A stretch of DNA of 64,000 nucleotides from DAOTVX01 sp034436015 (GCA_034436015.1 DAOTWG010000031.1:101307-165306), one strand, 5' to 3'. Positions 9,601-17,549 are shown, counted from the first letter of the stretch. Notes: generated by a model from the letters alone, not told the origin. Translations and numbers: made by a program.

Positions 9601-12284
9601 CCGTTGCCGCGGTGGACTTGCAGGTTCAAGCCGCCGTCGGGGATGACAAAGCTGGCCGGCAAGTCATCGCGGATGCGGATGTCGAAGGCGCCATTGCCGC
9701 TGGAGCCGGTATTTTCGATGACGATGGCAAAGGTGACCAAATCGCCGGCGTCCAAGCCGCTCACGTTGCTGTTGATGGGCGTGGAGGCCAGGTTGGCAGA
9801 GTTGATCGTGCCGCTCCAGCGCGGGCTGTTGGTGGGATTGAGGAAGGTCACCGGGCCGGGCGGCGTGGGGTTGAAGATGGCCGCGTCATTCTCTGCCCAG
9901 ATAATGCCTTTCTGCATGCGCAGCACCGGTTGGGTGAGGATGATTTGCGCGATCGCGTTGGCGTCGGCGGCGCCGGCGTTAGTCGAACCTTCGTAGGCGT
10001 GCGCCTGATTGGTCAGGTAGAGACGGTCGGCGAAGGGGTCATCGGACACGGTGACGGTGAAAAGAATATCTACCGTGTATGGCTGTTCGGTTGTTCCATC
10101 GAAGTCGCCGTAGAAGAAGTTCAAGCGGTTGTTGGTTGTATTCGAGGCGATGGTTGGAACGATAGCAGAATAGGCGTAGAAAGTGTCGGCGGGTCCGAAC
10201 TTGGCGAAGCCGGCGGCGGGAGGGGCGGCGGCGTCGCTGACGGTCCGGTCGAACGTCCAGGCCGGGCCGTCAGCGCCGTTCTCATCTGGGTCGCCAACGT
10301 GGAAGACAGGCAGGGGCAGGTAGTCATTGAACGCTAGGTCTTCCACATCGCCAGTGGGAAGGGTGTAGGTCAGGCGGTAGGTGACGGTGTCGCCCGGTTT
10401 GACTTCGACCGGCGTGGGGAAGGAGGTGCTGCCGTTGACGGCGTAGATGGCCTTGGTCAATACACCGCGACCGATGACGCTGGCATCCGTCGAGTCATCG
10501 CCTTCGTCATACTCGGTGGGCGTGCTGGCATCGACGGTAGAAAGCACGATGCCGTCAATCATGACAGCGTTATCCAGCCTATCGCCCTGATCCACGCTGG
10601 GATCGCCGGAGGGATAGTTGTCGGTGAAGTCTTGCTGGATTAGGGTGCGGAAGACGATGCGGCCGGTGGTGGGGCCGTCGTTGTAACTGCCGCAGTCCGG
10701 GTCGTCGCCGCCCGTGCCGCCGGTCGGCACGCAGCCGCCGATGAGACGGCCGTCCTGACCGCGGGCAGTGATTTCCTGGGACACATTGAAGATGATGGTA
10801 GTGGAGCCGTCATCGGTCGCCGGGTCTAGGCTGTCGCATTCGCCGGGAGGGGCTGGGGGCGAAGCAGTCGCTCCGGTGTAGTTACAGGAGATGGTCACGT
10901 TCGAGGCAGCCATTGCTGCAGCGTCGAGGGTGTAGGTATTGCCGTTGATTTCCAGCGTGGGGACGAAGGTGGGGTCGAAGCGCTGCCCATCCGAGATGGT
11001 GTCGGTGATGACCACGTGGTTGAAAGCGAAGAAATCCGAGATTTGGAAGTCGAGGGTGTATTCCAGGTATTTGCCGGGGAACGGCTGGCCGCCGCCCACC
11101 ACGCTGACGTTCTTCTGGATGGCAATCGAGCGGTTGTTCAGGGTGTGCTCGCATCCATCCGGGTCGCGCGTGAACGTGCCACCGGTATCGCGGATATCGC
11201 TAGGGGCCCACGTCCCTCCGCCGCTGGCGTTGTTGCAGGAAGTAACGTCATCGCCGCTGGACGGGTCAATCACCGAGTCGCTGCTTCCATCGCGCAACGG
11301 GATATAATACTCGAAGGTCATCGTCGCCGTGCCGCTGACGGAGGTAAAGTTGCAGGAGAGCGCGCCGCCGGGCGTGGTAGTGGAGGGCAGGGTGCAGGAG
11401 GCTTCCCCAGGGCTGGGGCTGACCAGCCGGACGAACTGCATGTTGTTCGGCAGCACATCGCTCAGGTTGAAGGAGGTCATCGTCTGACCGGGAGCAATCT
11501 GCGCGGTGACGGTGTAGAGGCGCGGGAAGTTGGGGCCGGCGGCGGTCTCGTCTTCGGGGCCGTTATAGGTTTTGGAGAGCGTGAACAGGGTGGGGGTGAC
11601 GCTTCCGCTTATCCAATTGCTCAAGGTCAGACTGGGGTCGTCGCCGCAGCACCAATCATCGAGTGGGGTATAGCCGAACTGGTAGCCGCCGCGCGCTCGG
11701 ATGGTGAGCGGGATGTTGAGATCCGCCAGGTTGCTCATTGAGGCGGTGATAGTCACCACAAGCGGCGGCTGGGCAGGGGTGAAGGAGCCAAAGGGCAGGC
11801 GCAGGGCGACGAAGGTATCGCCGGCATCGCCGCAGACCTGCGCCGGGCTGCCGGTGTTGTCCACCATGTAGGGGTGGTCCACGCAGGTCACGCCGCCGGA
11901 CCCGGGGAAGGTCAGGACGGTTCTTGCAACGTCGACCCCCAGGTAGGTGGCGTTGACGAAGCTCAGGCCGTCGAGCGGGGGGTTGGTGTTCTGCTCGCCG
12001 TCGGCCCCGTTGCGCGGGATGATGAGGTCGATCAGCGGCCCGTAGCCGGGGTCGGTTGGGTCAGGGTTGTCGAAGGTGACGGTGAAGTTGACGTTCTCGC
12101 CGATGAAGGCGTAGGCCGGTATGTTGAGGCTGACGGCTGGAGTGGATGCTGCGAGGAATCTTTCTCCCGGCGCGGCGGAAACGGGAACATTCCCCCACAC
12201 GCTCTGGCCAGCAAGAAGTATCAGAACAAGGACGAATGGAAAAACGAAGCGCAACGGGTCAGCGTAGCGGGATGCAAACGACAT
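3111..12284 (-). CDS. Giant DUF11/isopeptide-module surface protein with LPATG motif and C-terminal sortase domain
   Basis: A 3,057-residue secreted protein. A signal-like segment (residues about 12-38) is followed by about 17 immunoglobulin-like modules of the DUF11/isopeptide-forming type. Each begins with a conserved Lys (for example SLGKTF, TVKSVV, LAKTVA, LNITKTV). Many close with an Asn motif (NTAETRW, NTANLTW, NTAALEW), and several end with a WTSLPG...ERDGSGG...NDY tail. Residues 2887-2891 are LPATG. Residues about 2905-3057 form a sortase-like domain with His in ALTAHVY (2967), Cys in TLITC (3030) and Arg in YRYR (3043). There is no transmembrane helix or positive tail after the sortase. 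The ATG at 12284 follows GGAGGG by about 7 nt. It is probably a cell-surface stalk or adhesin that processes itself; that activity is inferred. Confidence 0.85.
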   Translation of the reverse strand: MSFASRYADPLRFVFPFVLVLILLAGQSVWGNVPVSAAPGERFLAASTPAVSLNIPAYAFIGENVNFTVTFDNPDPTDPGYGPLIDLIIPRNGADGEQNTNPPLDGLSFVNATYLGVDVARTVLTFPGSGGVTCVDHPYMVDNTGSPAQVCGDAGDTFVALRLPFGSFTPAQPPLVVTITASMSNLADLNIPLTIRARGGYQFGYTPLDDWCCGDDPSLTLSNWISGSVTPTLFTLSKTYNGPEDETAAGPNFPRLYTVTAQIAPGQTMTSFNLSDVLPNNMQFVRLVSPSPGEASCTLPSTTTPGGALSCNFTSVSGTATMTFEYYIPLRDGSSDSVIDPSSGDDVTSCNNASGGGTWAPSDIRDTGGTFTRDPDGCEHTLNNRSIAIQKNVSVVGGGQPFPGKYLEYTLDFQISDFFAFNHVVITDTISDGQRFDPTFVPTLEINGNTYTLDAAAMAASNVTISCNYTGATASPPAPPGECDSLDPATDDGSTTIIFNVSQEITARGQDGRLIGGCVPTGGTGGDDPDCGSYNDGPTTGRIVFRTLIQQDFTDNYPSGDPSVDQGDRLDNAVMIDGIVLSTVDASTPTEYDEGDDSTDASVIGRGVLTKAIYAVNGSTSFPTPVEVKPGDTVTYRLTYTLPTGDVEDLAFNDYLPLPVFHVGDPDENGADGPAWTFDRTVSDAAAPPAAGFAKFGPADTFYAYSAIVPTIASNTTNNRLNFFYGDFDGTTEQPYTVDILFTVTVSDDPFADRLYLTNQAHAYEGSTNAGAADANAIAQIILTQPVLRMQKGIIWAENDAAIFNPTPPGPVTFLNPTNSPRWSGTINSANLASTPINSNVSGLDAGDLVTFAIVIENTGSSGNGAFDIRIRDDLPASFVIPDGGLNLQVHRGNGTALGYTDLGGGLFGAGIEIVDPGAAEGACQPYDPNNGRNIVLVTFDLELAATVGSGQHITNTATLFNYAGSEGGPDHTANDLTDTARVTTRHSSLGKTFTTEINNSDNGLTQAVIGEFVDYTLTITIPEGRLPNVTLEDNLPSGLAFVDCLSITPSSGGLPTTDLSTDLVGGFAAACNDPANPNVSASGQNFTFTLGAITNDNRDNTADETLTIVFRAVVLNVSGNQTGTTRHNSATLRIDGGAGGTATVQSATLTVIEPAITTVKSVVPSNTDAGDTVTFTVTLTNPASGSTTAYDVTWSDTIPPELTYSSGTLTGSCATHLLTLSDADAPTLSGSVSQLDPGETCTIAFDATVNYSVTPGQVITNTAETRWTSLPGAVADRSPYNTDSDERDGTGGLLGSGALNDYRTQGQAAVTINNVALNKYLLVTSEAHTGAVGGTERVVIGEIVRYRLVVQLPEGASVNFQIQDQLPNGLTYLDDGTARLALLSDDSPIASTEPPGSTLGLALGSGPFGSGPWVHGNDPAPVTPTYILPDQNVGSSDSLTLDPDSYGNGSNPYFKLGTLTNNDSDADGEYIIIEFNALVNNAAAGSNDAGDNRDNNFRVFINNTQNGSTSNNVRVRIAEPLLSLAKTVATAPVDAGDIIVYTLTISAASGDDRSTAFDLVLTDTFDPYLTGLSVANVTTSQDATCAGNGSGTASFSHNGGSFTSDTLTFTATCLDPGRAITITVSGTIAADAPAGYLIPNTGNLTYTSLPDSTGTIVNPTGSSTPGAPGSDAGERDGSGAPAHNDYFASGSANTPLAAPQIVKQAPTPTGYPIGATVAFPIAITLPEGVTRNVRVTDAIPTGMQYVSYSVDTSAFSGSVPVPTVSGGASNGDDVLFSFGDITTTDENNPANNTFTLLVTLRVLDVPGNQIGAILTNGASLTYTPGAGSTDTTLSGGAQNITVIEPRIVTAKSVVPTSDVQAGNTLTYTVHFTNTGTSTAYDVAARDILAQGVTYNNDATCVFYDGASTSTIPVTVTVGGGTLTFDGNPAGAWDIPAADPDSYIECTYTATAQSSLHLDGAHTNTVDADWTSLNGPNANERVYDDSVPRAVDGTQDTASATFTSSAPTFDKSDAAMTLPIGATYTVTLTITSPLGTLRNLTITDALPAGLFYVSGTQSVSSGVSPAPTFAVGGPNDGSAPTTLTWTFGDTAVSSSPVTITYNVTVANVFGNQNGVPRTNNAALTYDDAQGNPKSLTDSTTVTVVEPELNITKTVDNATPGGSQTFTYTLTIQHLISSTAHAFDLSISDNLPESVEVSLPPTVSDAPGGCAGTVTDRSAGNNISLTIASLPLGCVLTVQYQAVIVSPPTIPGEVVANTANLTWASLTGVDPYKRDGSGGVNDYADSDGQNVTFTAVDLQITKDDGGVTVNAGDTVPYTLAYTNAGNSVASGVVITETVPANTTFNAGASTPGWSCADGSPAGTTCTLALGALDPADSGSVVFAVTVDNPLPAGVTQIANTASIADGGAQGSDANPADNSDDDETPVTAAPDLTITKDDGFTVVSPGQTITYTLTIANVGTQGAAGVVVTDTLPANTTFVSASNGGTYNSATGVVTWPSFDLAASAPAVTRTVTIQVNDPFPGASMLNQAHVRDDGSNGPDLTPDNNDDDDTDAVLTLPNSDLTKSLLATNQGFTADPSVAIGEILTYEIVFTVPAGGTMPNLTLTDTLDRGLAFVDCLSITPSSPDIITTLAGDFAAACNDPTNPTIWTEPPGSDNPADPGRRVTFTLGDVSNTGSSDGAVTVQYRVVVLDTIENQDSVTLNNSASLTWASGSLAASAPNVSIVEPDFALSKTANRTVAPPGSVITFTLTSRHTAQSNVDAFDVVLTDVLPTGLTYVPGSLTIVSGPPGGTTDDTAAPTLRVRWPTFPLLTGGSRTEAIVQFQAILGNLSPGQRVSNTAALEWTSLPGDISAPQSPYNNTSTERYYDPGSEVNIYGVQTQLVISTPALPATGFAPGRVTILPPRPLDRQFTALGSLRLEIPKLGLNVPIVGVPLRTSGWDLTWLSNQAGWLEGTAFPTWKGNSALTAHVYLANGLPGPFFNLHTLFWGDRIIIHLGRQQYLYEVRQVRRVWPDDLSVLRHEEYPWLTLITCRDYNEHTESYRYRIVVRAVQVKIQTGE

Positions 12285-12332
12285 ATGCCCTCCGCCTATG
12301 GGGTCTTCGCAGCCGGTTGCGCCACTGGCTCA

Positions 12333-12368
12333 GTGATGCTCCACGGCGCCCAGTGGAGGGAGCATCAC
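12333..12368 (-). promoter_or_regulatory. Structured 5' leader hairpin of the giant surface-protein gene
   Basis: On the minus strand GTGATGCT pairs with AGCATCAC, and inside them CCAC pairs with GTGG around an 8-nt loop. The hairpin starts about 85 nt before the start codon. It is followed by two smaller possible hairpins (CACTG/CAGTG and CGCA/TGCG) and then the GGAGGG ribosome binding site. An AT-rich stretch upstream (about 12390-12415) could hold the promoter. I could not match it to a riboswitch class by eye. It may be a regulatory or mRNA-stabilising leader. Confidence 0.4.
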
Positions 12369-12454
12369 CTCATTGCCGCTGCAGATGGTTTCCTATAATT
12401 TTATAGCAAGTTTCTAATTGGGAATCCGTGCAACTTCGTTGGTTAAAATAACAA

Positions 12455-12489
12455 GCTCCCTGAGCGGACGATCGATTCCGTGAGGGAGC
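12455..12489 (-). terminator. Intrinsic terminator downstream of the GH94 gene
   Basis: GCTCCCT and AGGGAGC form the outer stem, with an inner CGGA/TCCG stem in the loop. On the minus strand it is followed by TTGTTATTTT. It lies about 210 nt after the phosphorylase stop. The 415-nt gap 12285-12699 therefore holds this terminator, the leader of the next gene and no recognisable coding sequence. Confidence 0.6.
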
Positions 12490-12699
12490 CGGAAGCGGCA
12501 AACATTTTGTGGTGTTTGTGACCTAGACGGGCGGGTTTTCAACAGAGCGCGAGAAATATCGTGCCGCAGAGGCTCTTTTCAGCGCCCACGTGGGGAGAAA
12601 TCCGCACGCTAGCCTGAAAAACACTGCCCTCGCCAGAGAATTTCAACGCGCCCACTATCTATGTTACAGACGCGTTTTGCGCAGGCGCCTGACAGACCG

Positions 12700-15096
12700 T
12701 TACCCCATTTCCACCACGACTTCGTTGACCGATCCGGCCGGTTGGATTGGGACCGCGCCTTGCGCCGAGCAACCATTTAGGGTGAGCGATTTCACGCCTT
12801 TTTCTACGCCCTTAGGGTTATACACGTGGATGTGGTAGATCGCCCCGCGCCACTGGCGGAGAACCTCGAATTCCTTCCAGGCGGACGGGATGCAGGGGTC
12901 AATCGTCAACCCCTCGTATCCGGGGCGGATGCCGAGAATCCAGTGTGTGACAGCATGATACATCCAGCCGGCTGAGCCGGTGAGCCAGGGATGGCGCGCG
13001 CGACCGAAAGCGGTGTGATCGCGCCCCATGATGAACTGGCAGTACGAGTAGGGTTCGGCTTGACGGATTTCGATAATGTCGTTTTGATTATAGGGCAGGA
13101 GGGCGTCGTAGAATTTCATAGCACGGCTACCTCGCCCAAGTTTACACTCGGCCACAATGGCCCAGGGGTTCGGGTGGCTGAAGATGGCGGCGTTTTCCTT
13201 GATGCCCTTATAGACGCGCGTGACGTAACCGATTTCGTCATCGGGCTTCGAGAAAGCCGGCCATAGGAGGTGGATGCCATACTGCGAGTACAGGTATTTG
13301 TCCACTGCATCCATACATTGGATGGCGCGCTCGCGGCTGGCGGCTTCGGAGAGAACGGCCAGCGCGTTGCTCTCCAGAAAGATTTTGCCTTCCTCGTTCT
13401 CGCGCGAGCCGATTTTGCGGCCGGTTTTCGTGAAACCGCGTAGGTACCATTCGCCATCCCACAGGTAATCTTCACAGGTCTGGCGGACCTTCTCTGCGAT
13501 GGCGGCATATTTCCGGACATCTTCTACGCGCCCCAGGAATTGAGCTGCCTCGACGAAGTTGCGCAGCGCCCAGTAGTGCAGGAAGGAAACCATGGCCGAT
13601 TCGCCGCCGCCTAAGTTGAGGCAGTCGTTCCAATCCGCGCGCAACCCTTTGCAGATTCCGCGCGGGCCGATCTGCTCGGCGGAGAAATCCAGCGCGCGCT
13701 TGAGGTGCTCGTACACGCTCGCCTCGCCGCCGTCGGCGAAGGGAATGACGTGGTCGAAAAAGGCTGCATCGCCGGTTTCTTTGACGTATTCGCACACGGA
13801 GGCCACAATCCACAGGTGGTCATCGGAGCAGGTATCCTCTAGGCCGTGAATGATGTCGGATGGTTTGGGCGTTGGGACAACGGTAGGCAATTTGACGCCC
13901 GGCAGGCGTTCTTCTTGCGGCTTGAATACTTCCGGATCGAAGAGATGCAATCCGTAGCCTTGTTGCACTTGACCGTGGAGCAGTTCTTCCAAGCGCTGGC
14001 GGACTTTTTCGGGGTTTGTATGGGGGACGCTCATTACGTCCTGGGCAGTGTCGCGGTAGCCAAGGCCGGTTCGTCCACCGACTTCGATGAACGAGGCGAA
14101 ACGAGACCAGACAACGCAGGTCTCGGCCTGGTAGAGGTTCCAGAGGTTGATCATCGTATCCAGGCCCGGGTGTGGGGTGCGGCACTGGAATTTTTCCAGT
14201 TTCCGTTGCCAGTAGTTCTTCAATTCGCCGAAAGCCGCGTCCACAGCGGAGAAATCGGAGTATTTGCGGCGGATAGCTTGGCCGGTCGCGCGAGGGCCGA
14301 CGCCGAGCATGAAGATCAAGCGCGATTCCTCGCCGGGTTGGAGGCTCAGGCGTTTGTGCAAGGCGCCGCAGTGGTTGCCGCCCAGTTCGGCGGAATTCGA
14401 GCAGACGCCGCGCGCTACGGCTTCGGGATCGGTTTCCGTGTGGTAGTTGCCTAAGAACGCATCGCGCACGCAGTCGTAGGAATCCGGCTCAAAATTGGCG
14501 GTCATGTAGTGAAACGTCCACGGTTCGTAGAAGAAGTCGTACTCGATGACGCCATCGGCGTAGCTCGACCCGCTGGCATAGAGCGACATTTGCAGGTTTT
14601 GGTTATCAATTGAAATATGGTGAAAGGAAAATTCTACGTAGGAGAAGACGCTCAACCTCCGCGGCCGGCCCGAGGTGTTGCGAATGCGCACATCCCATAG
14701 TTCCACATCGTCGTTGATGGGGATGAAGATAAGTTGAGAAGCCTGAATCCCTTGATGGTCGCAGGAGAATTTTGAGTAGGAGAGACCGTGCCGACATTCA
14801 TAGCGCGCTTTGCTCAAATCCTTGCCGGTTGGTTGCCAGGAAATTGTCCAGAATTCGCCGCTCTCGTCATCGCGGATATACACGTAATGGCCTGGGCGGT
14901 CGAGCGGGACGCCATTTTGCCGAAAGCGCGTGATGCGATGATGCTCGGCGGATTTGTAGAAGGCGTAGCCGCCGGCATTATGTGAGAGGACGGCGCACAT
15001 GTCTTTAACGCCAATGTAGTTCGTCCAGGAGACGGGAATATCCGGACGTTCGATAACATATTCTTTGTTTTCATTATCGAAATAACCGTAACGCAT
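12700..15096 (-). CDS. GH94 glycoside phosphorylase (cellobiose/chitobiose phosphorylase-like)
   Basis: The family splits beta-linked disaccharides or short oligosaccharides with phosphate, giving a sugar-1-phosphate and a shortened sugar. The protein is about 798 residues, the usual family length. It opens with MRYGYFDNENKEYVI, typical of the family, and carries GYRDTAQDVM and GLRADWNDCLN, where the Asp is the general acid. The substrate (cellobiose, chitobiose or another) cannot be decided from sequence. I chose the ATG at 15096 because GGAGGTTAC precedes it and the family N-terminus begins there; the open frame extends 26 codons further. There is no signal peptide, so it is cytoplasmic. 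It lies 103 nt downstream of the mutase/nucleotidyltransferase fusion and probably shares its transcript. Confidence 0.85.
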   Translation of the reverse strand: MRYGYFDNENKEYVIERPDIPVSWTNYIGVKDMCAVLSHNAGGYAFYKSAEHHRITRFRQNGVPLDRPGHYVYIRDDESGEFWTISWQPTGKDLSKARYECRHGLSYSKFSCDHQGIQASQLIFIPINDDVELWDVRIRNTSGRPRRLSVFSYVEFSFHHISIDNQNLQMSLYASGSSYADGVIEYDFFYEPWTFHYMTANFEPDSYDCVRDAFLGNYHTETDPEAVARGVCSNSAELGGNHCGALHKRLSLQPGEESRLIFMLGVGPRATGQAIRRKYSDFSAVDAAFGELKNYWQRKLEKFQCRTPHPGLDTMINLWNLYQAETCVVWSRFASFIEVGGRTGLGYRDTAQDVMSVPHTNPEKVRQRLEELLHGQVQQGYGLHLFDPEVFKPQEERLPGVKLPTVVPTPKPSDIIHGLEDTCSDDHLWIVASVCEYVKETGDAAFFDHVIPFADGGEASVYEHLKRALDFSAEQIGPRGICKGLRADWNDCLNLGGGESAMVSFLHYWALRNFVEAAQFLGRVEDVRKYAAIAEKVRQTCEDYLWDGEWYLRGFTKTGRKIGSRENEEGKIFLESNALAVLSEAASRERAIQCMDAVDKYLYSQYGIHLLWPAFSKPDDEIGYVTRVYKGIKENAAIFSHPNPWAIVAECKLGRGSRAMKFYDALLPYNQNDIIEIRQAEPYSYCQFIMGRDHTAFGRARHPWLTGSAGWMYHAVTHWILGIRPGYEGLTIDPCIPSAWKEFEVLRQWRGAIYHIHVYNPKGVEKGVKSLTLNGCSAQGAVPIQPAGSVNEVVVEMG

Positions 15097-15199
15097 GTAA
15101 CCTCCGTGAATAAGCGGCAAATCTGGTTTGGAAGAGGGGAAGATCGTAGGCCGCGGAGGGTGAATTAGAAGCACCGTCTAGCGTCTACGGTCTTGTCGT

Positions 15200-17404
15200 C
15201 TATGCCTGCGCGCAGAATTGCTTCAACCAGTCTATCAACTCCTGACCTTTCTGGGGTGTATCGGCTTCGACCATCAGGCGCAGGACGGGCTCGGTGCCGG
15301 AGAAACGCAGGAGCGCCCAGTTGTCGTTCTCCAGCACGAGCTTGATTCCATCTAGGTAGGAAATGCCGATCACCGGGTAGGAACCGATGTGCGTGATGGA
15401 CGCTTCTTTCATGCGTTGTGGGATGGTCGCGCGCATCTCCGGCGTGGCAGGGATGTTCTCCTCGAGCGAGTACAGGCGACCGGTGATCTTCCAGACTTCT
15501 TCCTGCATTTCGGAGATATGTTTCCCGGTGCGGGCGAGCATCTCGACGACCAGGGCGCAGGCGAAGATGCCGTCTTTGCCCAGGATATGGCCGCGCACGG
15601 TCAGGCCGCCGCTCGATTCACCGCCCAGCAAGGCGTTATGCTTGACCATTGCCGCGGCGATATGCTTGAATCCGACCGGCACCTCGTAGCTTTTCTCGCC
15701 AAAACTGGCCGCCAGGCGGTCCAGCAAGTGAGTGGTTGCCAGGTTGCGTACCACGCAACCGCGTTGCCCCTTGACTTCGTGCAAGTACCAATATACCAAG
15801 CAAAGCAAGTCATTTGTGGATATGTAACGCCCTTTTTCGTCGATAATCGCAATGCGGTCGGCGTCGCCATCCATGGCCAATCCCAGGTCATAGTTGCCTT
15901 CGCGCAAGGTGGCGATCAGTATTTGGAGGGCTTCTAGATTGGGGGCTGGGGAACGCCCGCCAAAAAGCGGGTTGCGTCGTTCGTGAATGAACGTCACGCG
16001 GCACCGAGCTTCAGTGAGAATAATACCGAGCGTTAGCTGACCCACGCCGTACATAGGGTCCACGATGACGTTCAGGTTTGCCTGACGGATGGCCTCCATA
16101 TCAATCATGTGTTCGATGGCGTCCACGTATTCGTTGGTGAAATCGCGGCGGCGGACGATGCCGGCTTCTAGCGCTAGATCGAGGTCAAGCTTGACTACAT
16201 CGCGCAACGTCAAGCGGTTGGTTTCTGTCTCGATCTGGTGTGTTTCGTCATCCAGCAAGAGCGAACCGTCTCCGTGGAATACTTTCAGACCGTTCCATTC
16301 GGGCGGGTTGTGACTGGCTGTGAACACCATGCCATAAGCGGAGTGGAGCAAGGCGGTGGCGTAGGTGACCAGCGGCGTCGGCGCGTCTTCGGAGAGGAGG
16401 ATAACCGGAATGTTGTTGCCGGCAAAGACCTCGGCGGCAGTTTCCGCAGCATGGTCTGAGAGGAAGCGGCGGTCGTATCCTATGAGGACACCGCGCGCTT
16501 CGATGCCGCGTCGGACAATATCATTGGCCAGGGCCTGACAGAGCCGGCGGACGTTGTTCATCGTAAAGCCTTCGCCGATGACGGCGCGCCAGCCACCGGT
16601 GCCAAACACAACCTGTTCTTCCGCCTCTGGCCGGCGTGGACGGAACAGCCGCTTTCGCAGAATCAGCTCGGCGTTTCTCAAGTCCTCCTCGCTGTTGATG
16701 CCTTGTGCCTCGTCGGGGTCATAGGTTTGGTAACTTTCCACCAGCAGGCCAGAGTGCACAAGGTGATGGATGCAGTCTGTGAAACGGTAGCCGCCATCCT
16801 GGGAGGATGGGGAGAGTTTTTCCAAGGCAGGGAAGATCACATCGGCGCGAACCACATACGCGCCCAGGTTCAGTTCGCGGATGTCGCGCACACTAAGTGA
16901 GGCGTCGGCGGCTTCGATGATGTCCACGATGCGTCCGCTGGCGTCGCGCAGGATGCGCCCGTAAGGGTAAGGCTGATCGACGACAGCGCTCAGCAAGGTC
17001 AGTTGCGCCTGACGCAGACGGTGGCGGTTAAGCAGGCCGCGAATCGAATCGGGGCGAAAGAGAGGCGTATCGCCATAGAGGATGAGCAAGTCGCCGCGAA
17101 ACTCTTGTAGGAGCGGCTTGAGCTGCAATACCGCGTGGCCGGTGCCGCGTCGCTCCTCCTGACGTATGTATTGGTAAGCGGGGCCAAGATGGGCGCGCAT
17201 CGCCTCCGCATCGCAGCCGACAACGAGGATCAAGTCCTCCGGGCGCACTACCTGCAAGGCGTTCTGCACCACGTAGTCGATGACCTTGCGCCCGCCGAGA
17301 TCGTGGAGAAGGATAGACGGCGTATCCGCCGCAGCGCTTTCTCGCCCGGCGGCCAGGATGACGGCTTTGAGTTCGTGCGAAGAGGACATGTTAACCGGTG
17401 ACAC
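15200..17404 (-). CDS. Bifunctional sugar nucleotidyltransferase-phosphohexomutase fusion
   Basis: Residues about 10-250 form a GlmU-type nucleotidyltransferase: KAVILAAGRES, RGTGHAVLQL and LLILYGDTPLF. Residues about 265-734 form an alpha-D-phosphohexomutase: GTGGWRA, the phosphoserine loop TASHNPPEWNG, metal loop DGDADR, sugar loop GGESSGG and phosphate loop RFSGTEP. The two halves suggest sugar-6-phosphate to sugar-1-phosphate conversion followed by NDP-sugar synthesis. The exact sugar (glucose, mannose or glucosamine) is not resolved. The usual GlmU acetyltransferase helix is absent and is replaced by the mutase. The GTG at 17404 has AGGA 5 nt upstream; an in-frame ATG at 17389 is the alternative. 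It is followed by the GH94 phosphorylase gene, whose product is a sugar-1-phosphate. Confidence 0.85.
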   Translation of the reverse strand: MSPVNMSSSHELKAVILAAGRESAAADTPSILLHDLGGRKVIDYVVQNALQVVRPEDLILVVGCDAEAMRAHLGPAYQYIRQEERRGTGHAVLQLKPLLQEFRGDLLILYGDTPLFRPDSIRGLLNRHRLRQAQLTLLSAVVDQPYPYGRILRDASGRIVDIIEAADASLSVRDIRELNLGAYVVRADVIFPALEKLSPSSQDGGYRFTDCIHHLVHSGLLVESYQTYDPDEAQGINSEEDLRNAELILRKRLFRPRRPEAEEQVVFGTGGWRAVIGEGFTMNNVRRLCQALANDIVRRGIEARGVLIGYDRRFLSDHAAETAAEVFAGNNIPVILLSEDAPTPLVTYATALLHSAYGMVFTASHNPPEWNGLKVFHGDGSLLLDDETHQIETETNRLTLRDVVKLDLDLALEAGIVRRRDFTNEYVDAIEHMIDMEAIRQANLNVIVDPMYGVGQLTLGIILTEARCRVTFIHERRNPLFGGRSPAPNLEALQILIATLREGNYDLGLAMDGDADRIAIIDEKGRYISTNDLLCLVYWYLHEVKGQRGCVVRNLATTHLLDRLAASFGEKSYEVPVGFKHIAAAMVKHNALLGGESSGGLTVRGHILGKDGIFACALVVEMLARTGKHISEMQEEVWKITGRLYSLEENIPATPEMRATIPQRMKEASITHIGSYPVIGISYLDGIKLVLENDNWALLRFSGTEPVLRLMVEADTPQKGQELIDWLKQFCAQA

Positions 17405-17549
17405 AAAATTCCTGAATTCAGCGAGAAAGAGACATCTGAGAAAACTCTTCTCAATTATACTTCTCTCCTAGAAACAGACGGCGCGCGTCTTGTGCGTTTT
17501 TTTATCATTCTGCGGCGATCGTAAGGGGTAGAAACAAGTGGTCAATCAC

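Noticed and set aside
12318..12330. GCGCCACTG on the plus strand looks like the B12-box core of a cobalamin riboswitch.
   Set aside because: It points away from the next gene, and the rest of the riboswitch is missing. It is simply the complement of the leader hairpin region.
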